A stretch of 64,000 bases of DNA from Valencia hispanica (Eukaryota; Chordata; Actinopteri; Cyprinodontiformes; Valenciidae), in assembly GCA_963556495.2 (NCBI GenBank), contig OY747713.1, positions 47,445,413 to 47,509,412 on the forward strand. Direction: 5' to 3'. The translations under genes and the position numbers were made by a program. Each line of letters begins with the position of its first letter. The first letter of the stretch is position 1. The notes below the pieces were generated by a model. The model ran no database searches. It was not told the DNA's origin and worked only from the letters and a program-made list of their open reading frames with translations. Below are positions 53,563 through 63,249 of this stretch, piece by piece.

Positions 53563-54840
53563 GTGGGAAGCGTGGATTACTTCTCCCCCACCACGCCTCC
53601 ACTCACCTGCAGTCCTGGGTGTGATGGCTGCGCAAAACTTAGCCAGAGAGTTCTGGAGCTGGAGCAGAGGATCTCAACACTCCACCAAATCCAGGACCAT
53701 GAGCGCGACGTGGACATCGTCTTCGGCCTGATTTTCGCCGCCATTCCCTGCCAGCCCGGTGAAGCTGTTGGGGGAGGATCCAACGCTGGGCCTCCAGGCG
53801 GACTTGGGGTGCCAAACGCCTATGTAACATCTGCAGCAGAGGAGGACCGCTGGTTCCAGCAGGGGGCTAAACCAAAAGCCCCTATCAGCTCCACTCCGGT
53901 GCTCCAGGGTGCCCGGTTAACGGTTGGGCCAGGCCGCGGTGCAGGTGCTTGGAGCAGCCGCCACCGCTCTCCTCCAACCTGCCTGCCTCTATCAAACCGT
54001 TTCAGCGCCCTGGATGCGGATTTCCCTCCTCTGACAGCCCCTGGTCGCCGTAACTCCGTAGGAGCGCCGCCTAATCCCTCCCAGCAGCAGGAGCAACAGC
54101 CGGACTCCCGCAGCCCCCCACGTCGTGCCAAACCCCAGGCTGCAGCCAGAACTCGCCGAGGAGTGCTCCACTTTACCCCGAACCTACGGAACGAGCCCTC
54201 GGCGCCGATTAAACATCACTGCAGTCCTGGGGAAGCTTCTCCACCTGGCATAAAGCAAGTCCTGGATGGTGAATGATCCTCTGCCCAGCGCAAACATCCG
54301 CCTGCAGACCCGCCGCCCACCACACTCATCATCGGGGACTCTATCATCAGAAACGTGAGGATGAGAGGAGCCCTTACACTGTGTTTCCCTGGAGCCACTG
54401 TCACGGACATTACCGAAAAGATCCTGCAGCTCATTGATCATCACAAATCTGTGAGTAAAGTTTTGATTCATGCTGGCACCAATGACATTTATAAACAGCA
54501 GTCTGAGCTCCTGAAGCGTGATTTTATTCACCTTTTTAATCTTCTAGAAAACACACGTCTCTGTTTTTATTTCTGGCCCCACTCCCACTGTCGGCAGAGG
54601 AATTGGCAGTTTTAGCAGACTTTTATCCCTTAATACTTGGCTCTCCTCCATCACCGCCGTTCACAATATTGGTTTTATAGACAATTTTAACATTTTTTGG
54701 GGCAGGAAGCACCTGTTTGGACCAGATGGGCTCCATCTAAATAGACAAGGCACTCGTACACTGACATTGAGCCTGGCATTTCCACGCCCCCCCTTGTCAA
54801 CTACACTGGCCACAGCTGCCCCTGGCCACTCTGATTCCTC
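53563..54840 (+). pseudogene. LINE ORF1 with Cys-rich/coiled-coil head and SGNH esterase
   Basis: The N-terminus has CSPGCDGCAKLSQRVLELEQ, a Cys cluster leading into a coiled coil, then a Pro/Arg-rich basic linker. After an in-frame TGA (54274-54276) the same frame gives TLIIGDSIIRNV (the catalytic GDS Ser block) and VLIHAGTNDIYK (the GTND block). After a further shift near 54570 comes HLFGPDGLHLNRQGT (the D-x-x-H block). This is the SGNH hydrolase/esterase found in ORF1 of CR1-type LINEs. One nonsense codon and one frameshift inactivate it. Confidence 0.75.
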
Positions 54841-55015
54841 CGCCACATCCTGATGTGCAAATGGTCCCTGCTCCTATGAACTCACCCCTGATTTTAACAG
54901 TAACTCACATACTGGACCTGGACCTTGTTCTACCTCATTCATACCTGTTATTATCAGCAGAGAGCGGACTAAAAATCATAAACCGAACAAATGCAATCCA
55001 AATAATCTCAAAAAG

Positions 55016-56261
55016 TTGCCAAAAGCCCCACTTTCAGTAAATCATACAGTCCCTCCATCTCCAATCACTATTAATATGGCACTTTTTAATGTTCGCTCTC
55101 TGCCGAACAAAACTTTTATAATAAATTATCTGATTTTAGACCATAATCTTCATTGTTTATTTTTAACAGAAACTTGGCTGAGTGCAGATGCCCCTGTTGT
55201 TCTTACAGAGGCCTCCCCACCTAACTTTAACTTCACTTATTCTACGAGGAGTAGCAAAAGGGGAAGCGGAACTGCTTTTATAAGTTCATCACCACTTTCC
55301 GCCAAACCTGTTTTATTTGATAACTATTTTACTTTTGAATATAATGCAAATGTTTTTAGCACTCCTCAGATTTTATGTGTCACAAAAAAACATCCTGACT
55401 TATATGGATTTTAGCCAACATGTCATCCAGCTGACTCACAACAAAGGACACACGCTGGACTTGGTCATCACGCATGGCCTGTCCACCCGTGTGTCCTCTG
55501 TTGTTGACTTGGCTGTCTCTGACCACTACTGTGTGTTTTTTAACATCACCAGTTTTATTCAGCAGGAGACCTCTGTGAGAACTGTCAGGAAGCGCCATCT
55601 AACCCCTGAAGTGGCTGCAGGTTTTCTGGAAATTTTTAAAAACAATCCTCTTATTGTTTTACCTGCCCCCTGTGATTTTATTGTCAAGGATTTTAACAGA
55701 AGGCTTCAGTCCACTCTTGACCGGCTTGCTCCACTACAAGTTAAAAGTTTAAAATCTAAAGCTGCAACGCCGTGGAAAAATGAAATACTTGGAAAAATGA
55801 AGAAAAATTCTAGGGCGGCAGAGAGAAAATGGAGGAAAAGTAAAACCACAATAAACCATCAAATATACACAGATCTTCTCAAATTATACAACAATGCAGT
55901 AAGAAATTCAAGAAATTCATACTTCTCCAAAATCATCTCGGAACATAAAAATTATTCCAAAATCCTTTTTTCCAACATTGATAAACTTTTTAACAGAGCT
56001 ACTACTGCATTTCCTAAAACCCCCTTAAACACTCTTTGTGAAGAGTTTGCAGACCACTTCAGAGGGAAGGTAGACACCATCAGATGTAAGATTTTATCTT
56101 CTCAGAGTAACATGGTTTTAGACAAATCTGAGTGTGTGTCTTTACCAGAGGAAACGCTGGACAGTTTTGTCCTGGTAGAAGCTGGGACTCTTGATAAAGT
56201 TTTCTCCTCAGTGAGGCCCACCACATGTGTTTTGGACCCGATTCCCACTTCCTTTTTTTAA
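55016..56261 (+). pseudogene. LINE ORF2 endonuclease, internally deleted
   Basis: Frame 55016-55414 has MALFNVRSLPNK and LFLTETWLSADAP (catalytic Glu). It then reaches TPQILCVT and jumps into MDFSQHVIQLTHNKGHTLDL in another frame (55317-56261), so the block with GDFN is missing. VSDHYCVFFN (catalytic SDH) is present. The linker to RT (AAERKWRKSK, FADHFRGKVDTIR, CVLDPIPTSFF) is open to 56261. Inactive. Confidence 0.8.
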
Positions 56262-56298
56262 GCAATTTTAAGGATCTTTTAGAGATGAGATTTTAACC

Positions 56299-57621
56299 AT
56301 GATGAATTGCTCCCTTCAGACGGGGGTCTTTCCTGCCGCCTTTAAAGGGGCGGTAGTGAGGCCCCTATTGAAGAAGAGCAATTTAGATTCTAATGAGTTT
56401 AACAATTTTAGACCGGTATCTAACTTACCTTTTTTAAGCAAATTTTTTGAAAAAATTGTTTTAATTCAACTTACTGATTTTATTAATGAGCACAATGTCC
56501 TGGAGAAATTTCAGTCTGGTTTTAGGGTGAACCACAGCACAGAGACGGCCCTTCTAAAGATTTTAAATGATTTTAGATTAAACTATGATGCACAGAGGGT
56601 GACAGCGTTGGTTCTACTGGATCTAAGCGCTGTCTTCGATACAGTAAACCACACTATTCTTTTAACCCGTTTAAAACAGATCGGCCTCTCTGGTGCTGTT
56701 CACAAATGGGTCACATCCTATCTCACAGACAGGACTTTTATGGTAAGTTTAGATACCTGCTCCTCTAGGGTCCATAGGATTACATGAGGTGTGCCCCAGG
56801 GTTCGATTTCAGGCCCAGTGCTTTTTAACCTGTATATGCTCCCACTTTTTAACTGCATATTAGACATTAAATCCTGGATGGCAGAAAACTTTCTCCAGCT
56901 CAACCAGGACAAAACTGAAGTTTTAGTCATCGGTCCTGAGGCTCAGAGAGAGAAACTTTTACCAAAACTACAATCACTGTCTTTTAATCCCTCTTTACAA
57001 GTGAAGAACCTGGGCGTAATTTTTGACTCTGAGCTGACTTTTATTCCTCACATAAAAAATATTACTAAATTAGGTTTTTATCAACCAAAGAACATCGCCA
57101 GAGTCCGCCCCATTCTCTCTCAGGCCAATACTGAGACACTGATGCATGCTTTTATCTCCAGTAGAATTGATTACTGTAATGCCCTGCTTTCTGGTCTTCC
57201 CAAAAAGAGTATATCAGGTTTACAACTACTACAAAATTCAGCAGCACGTGTCCTGACGAAGACCCGGAGGCGGGAGCACATTACACCAGTCTTAAAATCA
57301 CTGCATTGGCTCCCCGTACATTTCAGGATCGACTTTAAGGTTATTTTAATGGTTTTTAAGTGTCTTAATGGTCTTGGGCCTTCTTATCTCTCTGAACTGC
57401 TTTTACCATATAAACGTCCACGGTCTCTACACTCCTCTGGCAGCCGTCTCCTTGTCACCCCAAAAGTCAGGACACACACGCATGGCGAGGCGTCTTTCCA
57501 GTTTTATGGCCCTCACCTCTGGAACAGGGTGCCTGAGGACCTCAGGGCTGCAGAGAACGTTCATGTTTTAAGAGCAGAGTCTTCTTCAAGACTCACCTTT
57601 TTAGTCCTAGCTTTTAACTGA
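56299..57621 (+). pseudogene. LINE reverse transcriptase lacking the YADD block
   Basis: Frame 56299-56787 has FRPVSNLPFLSKFFEKIV, FQSGFRVNHSTETALLK and VLLDLSAVFDTVNHTI (first catalytic Asp). An in-frame TGA (56785-56787) precedes GVPQGSISGPVLFNLYMLP. The frame then runs straight from PLFN into CILDIKSWMAENFLQLNQDK, so the segment with the YADD catalytic pair is deleted. The rest is complete: VKNLGVIFDSELTF, SRIDYCNALLSGLP and LHWLPVHFRIDFKV, to a stop at 57621. It cannot polymerise. Confidence 0.85.
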
Positions 57622-58460
57622 TTATTATTTATTACTGTTTGTTTAATTGCTCTGCATGTTTTATATGATATTTTTTTTATCAGTTTTACTATTTATTCTT
57701 AGCACATTAATTTACTGTTTATTTTTATACTTTAATTTATCTTAATCCCCATTCCAGTGTTTCCTCTGTGGGAGCCCTCTGTCCCGGTAGCGGCGGTCGG
57801 CTGTTGCTCCCTGGGTCCTCTCCAGGTGGAGCTTGGGTGGAGGTGGGGGTCTTGGCCTTGCCTCCACTGGGTGCCCTGTGTTGGTGCCTCGGCTGCTGCT
57901 GTTAATCTACCGCTGCCGGGGCAGATGGCTCCTCTGATGGCGTTTCCTTGCAATGTTCATCTACACTCGGCCCAATGTCCTGTTTTACTTTTTCTTTTAA
58001 CTGTGTGTGTGCATTGGAGATGGGTTGGGGGGAGGGGGGTATAACTGTGACCATGCTTTTAAATCTGTGGGGGAGGGAAGGGAAGGTGGTTTTATGTGGG
58101 GTCATTTTAATCTGTAAAGCACTTTGTGATGCAACTTCTTGTATGAAAAGCGCTTTATAAATAAAGTTTGATTCGATTTGATTTAGTCTTAATTCTCTAT
58201 TTTCCTATTAATACTTCTTAATTGTGGCACTTCAGGCTAGTTATGAGACAGGAATGTTTCGGAAATTTTCAATATACCAGTTTTATATAAAGGGAACTGC
58301 TTACCCAGATAGCAAAATTCAGTTGAATCAACATAGAAATATGGTTTGGCAGAAATGTTGAAACAACGTTGAAGCCTAACATTGATCCGATGTTGAAAGT
58401 GTCCCCTCTACTTTATGTTGAATCAACGTTGGATTTTCAACCATATCGATATTGAAACAA

Positions 58461-58648
58461 TGTTGAATCAACCATCATCTAAATGAGAATCTACACTTAA
58501 ATTTCAGTTGATTTTATGTTGAAATAATGTAACTTTATCAATGTTGAATCAACCATAATCTAAATGAGAATCTATACTTAAATTTCAGTTGATTTTATGT
58601 TGAAATAATGTTACTGAATCAATATTGGTTCAACCATTATCTAAAAGG
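58461..58648. repeat. 81-bp subterminal tandem repeat, 2.3 copies
   Basis: The unit begins TGTTGAATCAACCATCATCT. Starts lie at 58461, 58542 and 58623 (partial). More GTTGAA(T/A)CAAC motifs occur upstream (about 58321, 58360, 58418). Repeated short palindromes near the ends are typical of transposase-binding zones. Confidence 0.8.
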
Positions 58649-58686
58649 TATAATATTCATTTATTTGAATTAATGAGTATAATACA

Positions 58687-58732
<46 letters not shown>
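58687..58732. repeat. (AT)n microsatellite
   Basis: About 46 bases of AT dinucleotides. Confidence 0.9.
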
Positions 58733-58739
<7 letters not shown>

Positions 58740-59083
58740 ATGTATTAAAATGAGTGATGGACATTGTAGTTTGCTGAACAATCAACATCAACCTCCAATG
58801 AAATACACTATTTAGCAATAAGACTATGCCCTCAACAATAGGACCAACTGTATAATAACAACAGACACATTTTGGATTCTTTTAGTTTTATGGATAATAC
58901 CATTTATTAAAGAACAAGGAGGTGATGCTGTGTATGTGTGTAGCCATCCAGGGCCATAGCCCATATGAAGAGGACACTGTGGGAGAGAAGAAGAGACATG
59001 TCAGCACTCACGATGAAACATTTTGCAGAGCAACTTATGCAACAGTCATTTAGGAATATTAGCAATATCAAATTCACTTACAT

Positions 59084-62000
59084 CTAATTTTTCTTTGTGC
59101 CTCCTGCACCCCAAGGGGCATAACGAAGCCAATTCTTGGTGATGTCACTGAAGGCCTGCTGTGTGAGCGACTTTGTTTTTGGCCGGGCAGTGTATAAATA
59201 ATAACCCAAAGTGCAATAGTGCTATTGCAGTTGAAATGTCAACAGTCCAGTTACACTTACAATGTGTAGAGACCAAAAATACTTTTATTTGGCCTTAAAT
59301 GCACATCAATGTTACTGTGTTAAAACAGCACAAGGAATATTAAAAGTTGTATCAGCAATTTCTGGCCCAAAATTTTTTTTGTATACAGCTCTCGGAGTCT
59401 AGGCTGCCTACAGAGACACAGTTTCTTGACGGCCTAATTATGGGGCAGGCAGCTAGTGGATCGTTAGGAAAGATTAGATGAATGTGATCATTTATGTTTG
59501 GGCCTTTTTGGGGCAGAAATCGCTGATACAACCTTTAGGTTAAACTCACCAAACATGCAGTCTTGCAGGCAAGTGTCTTTAAATGGCAGCTTGGCCTCGC
59601 TCTGTTTGTGAGATTTGCCTGCCCAACTAAATTTGCAGGCCAGTCCGTTTGTCAGGGCTGCAGCCAGCATCCTCCTGATCATACATGTAGAGCTGGTGCC
59701 TCCCACCATGGCAAAGCGGCCAATCTATTGAGATGAGACGAAAAATAGATTTAAGTACGACAGTTTGCCTGTTGATGTAACTCAATTGGAACAATGGTGT
59801 TAAAGGTCCAACCATGCGGAATATGGATAAAAAAATTTAACAGTGAAATATTAAAATGTTGGGAAATGCGTTATAGGAACATGACCCTCCATGAGCTAGG
59901 GGAAGGTCTGTCTTTGCATGTTTGATAACATCTAGAGGACATAAGCTTTCAGAAAATGTAAGGTTTGAGTGGTATATTGGCTTTCCCTAATTAATAGAGA
60001 CCAAAATGTAAGCCTTTCTATTTGATTCACAAGGCTAATCCCGATAATGACCAGCGTTCCATACATTATTCCTTACTTAACATTCTGATCTGTCAGGAAT
60101 GTGTGTGCGATGCATGGACCAAAACACAGAAGCCGAGGAAAGGTGTAAGCAGTGGCGGCTGGTGAAAAATATTCTTGGTGGGGCTGTGCTTTTTTTTTCT
60201 TTTTTTAAATCACACTTGTGCTTTCTGAGCTTTGTGCACAACTCCACTATTTCCTGAACTAAGTACAGCTCTTTTATTTCCTGTCTTACATCATTGGACA
60301 AACTGATTAATCCAGGTGTGTCTGAGCATTGTTGTTGTGACTACTGAGGTCAGAAACACCTGGATTGATCAGTTTGTCCAATACAGACAGGAAATAAAAG
60401 GGCTGTACTTAGTTCAGGAAGTAGTGGAGCTGTGCATATAGCTTATCAAGTCATTTTCAATAATCATCCCAAAACAGTTGAACATAAACGGCTGGATACC
60501 AGTACTATGTGAAATACAGATTATTTTAATGCCAATATTAACAACTTGAGGCATTCTTATTCTAAACATAAAGAAATCACACTGCCAGTGTCACCAACAG
60601 ATATCTTGCCCGCCCTCACACCAGCCTTGGGGCAATTTCTCTATCACCCTTCAAGCAGCCGAATCAACGACGCTGATTGGATAAATTCCTGTTGCCATGT
60701 GTGAACTTCTTGTCAGTGATTGGCTGGCTGCTGAGCGGCTGGGGAGATCTTTCTGTCGCCCCAGCCGCTCAGCAGCGGGAACTTTTTCTATGAAAATTAT
60801 ATTTTTTTTTCATATATGATACTTTGTTACGAATTTAAACTCACAATTAACTTAGAATATGTGATTATTGTTAAAAACTATTTAAAAATAAAAATAAAAA
60901 ACACTTGGTAAACACTGGGGGGGCGGCGCCCTCTATTGGCCAGCCGCCACTGGGTGTAAGGATATTTACTAATGGTGATGACGGTGGAGTGATGTGGATG
61001 ATGGTGATGGCAGGAACGAAGAGACAGGACATCGGGAAGGAGGACAATAAGGTAGGCACACGAGACATCAACACAACAATGATCCGGCACTGAATGAAGG
61101 GAAGTGACGGATAATAAAGGGAGGAGGTGAGTAGGATCAGGTGTGAATGATTTGAGAGACAAAAGTGAGGACAATGATGTGAAGAGGGTAATTAGGGCAG
61201 CGTGACATGATCAATGTTCAGCATGGTCAGACCATTCAAAAAAAGTTGGTTTTGTTGGATTATGGGGTAGGGGGTGGGGTACGTGGTAAGGCCCAGTAGC
61301 GCCTGGTAAGGCCCTGCCTAATATGCAGAATGTCTCATTATGCATCTCAGTTTTTCAAACAAATTACCATCTTTTGTCGGACTGCCTCTGTTTTTAAGAG
61401 GGCTTCGGCCTCATTAAAGTCCTCCTCGTTGGTGATGGGCAGCTGGATGGGGAACGGCTCTTGGGTTGTTGCTGGTCCACTAGCTGGGGTTTTACCCTCG
61501 ACCAGTTCCCCCATGATGAACTGCACATCTCTTGAAAGTTCCTTTACCGCCACTAGCACTTCAGCAAGCATCCCTGTCATCTTTTGGATGGAAAGGTCTT
61601 AAACAAGGATAAAAACAAATTATCAAACAAATTGTCATGAGATAAAAATGTGCAAAATACTTCTGTGGTTACACAGCACAACATTTTCTAATACACTTGC
61701 ATTTCAAAAGCTGCCAGTTGTCACTTTGTGGGGCCCGAAATGGGGTGTGCATGGCCCCATACGGTGACATACTGGCACCTGCAAAAACAAAGATATTAGT
61801 TTATATATTTGGAAGCATCAACAAAACTTTGAGAGGGCAGATTGTGTTGTAAGCTACCAAAGGAGGTCAGAACAAAAAATTGTTAAGTTATTTTATGTCA
61901 TGCTAATATGTCAGTTTCATTGTGGAGTTCTGTGTCCACGGCTGTACAAAAAGTGTTGCTTGCATCATACCCTCTCTCTGTGGGGCCTGCAGCTGGTGGT

Positions 62001-62960
62001 ACGGTCCAGCACCGCCGCCGGATGCTGCCATCATTTCTGAAACACACAATAAGAAAATTCAAGAGTCAGTGAATAAAATTCTGCCGAGGGTTGTCGGTTC
62101 GAACACCGACCCATAGAAAGCAGCTGAAGTGCCCTTGAGCAAGGCACCTAACCCCTCACTGCTTCCCAAGCAGGCAGCTCACTGCGTCGGGATTAGTGTG
62201 TGCTTCACCTCACTGTATGCTGAGTGTGTTTCACTAATTCACGGATTTGGATAAATGCAGAGGCTAAGTTTCCCTCACGGGATCAAAAGAGTATATATAC
62301 TTACTTATACCATTATTTGAGAGCTTACCATGGTGAAATTGGTCATGTGCTGATGCATTTGATGCACTGGCACCTGCAAGCATATCTGCAAAAGGGGCAA
62401 AACAGTTGTGTGAAACATGATCAGTTTTTGCACAACTCTCAACCTAAAAGCATGATCTAATTCTACAATACATTAAATTCAGTGGTGTTTAGAGCCACCT
62501 GGGCTGTATGTTACAAAGAGGTAGGGTCAGTTACAGAGCAGAAATACATGTGACTTACCACTTCTTGCCAGTTGTGACCATGAATCTGGAACTCTGACAT
62601 CAGGCGGGCGTGAAAGACGTGTTTTCTTGACTTCAGATGGCTCATCAGAGTCAGAATCCATTTAAAGAGAAGTTGGCCTGAATAAAAATAAACACATCAG
62701 TCCATTTTTTATCAAGCCAAAGTCAAGATAAAATAATGCTGCTGTGTCCTTCTTACTATTAATTATGATAAATAATAATAGATAACTAGTTCAATTGTGA
62801 GGGGACAGAAGTAACTTCCAGTGAACATCACTTACTTTGTTTTTCTTTTCCGCCGTTTCTTGGGTGGCCATGCCAATGTCTTCTCTCTCAGCAAGCTCTG
62901 CAGAACGATGGCTGTCCCACCATTAGGGAATTGTACCACTGAGTACAGCACCTGATCCAG
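59084..62960 (-). CDS. DUF4806-type gene, about eight exons, probably the second gene of the CACTA element
   Basis: Putative exons (minus strand): 62960-62836 (VLYSVVQFPNGGTAIVL, then WPPKKRRKRK), 62677-62559 (ATG at 62661, MDSDSDEPSEVKKTRLS), 62385-62329, 62036-61971, 61778-61701, 61597-61350 (LPITNEEDFNEAEALL), 59724-59550 (IRRMLAAALTNGLACKFSW), about 59200-59084 (DITKNWLRYAPWG, stop). Most have AG acceptors and GT donors; 61701 has GC-AG. The exons at 61597 and 59724 form the DUF4806 domain, whose function is unknown. The span covers all exons and introns. The 61350 donor and 59200 acceptor look mutated, and an in-frame stop precedes the 62661 ATG, so it may be decaying. Confidence 0.55.
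60086..60090. repeat. TGATC target duplication of the solo LTR, left
   Basis: TGATC at 60086-60090 and 61208-61212 flank TGTCAGG...CGTGACA. Confidence 0.85.
60142..60149. repeat. GGTGTAAG 8-bp target duplication of the hAT MITE, left
   Basis: Exact copy at 60953-60960. Confidence 0.9.
60150..60952. mobile_element. hAT MITE, 803 bp
   Basis: The inverted ends are CAGTGGCGGCTGGTGA and, read inward from the right, CAGTGGCGGCTGGCCA (13 bp shared). An exact 8-bp duplication GGTGTAAG flanks it. No transposase ORF. It contains a ~200-bp internal hairpin (60235-60437). Confidence 0.9.
60235..60437. repeat. ~200-bp imperfect hairpin inside the hAT MITE
   Basis: The left arm from GCACAACTCCACTATTTCCT to about 60326 and the right arm from about 60346 to AGTAGTGGAGCTGTGC are inverted copies (about 90 bp each, few mismatches) around a ~20-base loop. 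Confidence 0.8.
62086..62305 (+). mobile_element. SINE fragment (tRNA-derived type) in an intron
   Basis: It has a B-box-like GGTTCGAACAC (62096-62106), then CCCTTGAGCAAGGCACCTAA, common in fish tRNA-derived SINE bodies, and a tail ending CCCTCACGGGATCAAAAGAG. The A-box half is missing. It lies between two exons of the DUF4806-type gene. Confidence 0.6.
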
Positions 62961-63055
62961 CTTTAAAGAAAAAAGAAGAAATACCCTACTCCATCTCCTT
63001 TAACAACTAAAAGGGAACTAAATTAACTAAACTAAATGGAGCTAGTTAACACCCG

Positions 63056-63082
63056 CCCCCCCCCCCCCCCCCCCCCCCCCCC
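63056..63082. repeat. Poly-C tract
   Basis: About 26 consecutive C, between the transposase end and the DUF4806-type gene. Its length is likely to be unreliable. Confidence 0.9.
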
Positions 63083-63249
63083 TTGAGAACCCCTACTAAG
63101 ACATCATCCCATGATGAAGCAGTGGTATTGTTATGCCACCATCTCCATCTGGGAAAAAAAATACATTTTCGCTTGATACAGCTTAGTTTGCCTATCTCTG
63201 CGTTTTCTTCAAGCCTACTGACCTTGTGTGTTCCAATGTAAGTTGAATC

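Larger units (their letters stand above)
53380..58185 (+). mobile_element. L2/CR1-type LINE with esterase-bearing ORF1, deleted copy
   Basis: The element has ORF1 (53563-54840), ORF2 endonuclease (55016-56261), reverse transcriptase (56299-57621), a ~550-bp 3' UTR and a tail CGCTTTATAAATAAAGTTTG with GATTT repeats at about 58145-58185. It is a different family from the minus-strand LINE beside it (different tail and ORF1). Deletions remove part of the endonuclease and the YADD block. The 5' limit is approximate and no target duplication was identified. Confidence 0.75.
60091..61207 (+). mobile_element. Solo LTR (Ty3/gypsy-like), interrupted by a hAT MITE
   Basis: It runs TGTCAGGAATG to GCAGCGTGACA with an exact 5-bp duplication TGATC. 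Without the MITE and one MITE duplication it is ~306 bp. An AATAAA at about 61111 suggests plus orientation. No internal region is present, so it is the product of LTR-LTR recombination. It sits in an intron of the DUF4806-type gene. Confidence 0.8.

Noticed and set aside
61330..61602. Plus-strand Ser-rich ORF
   Set aside because: Antisense of the DUF4806-type exon at 61597-61350.
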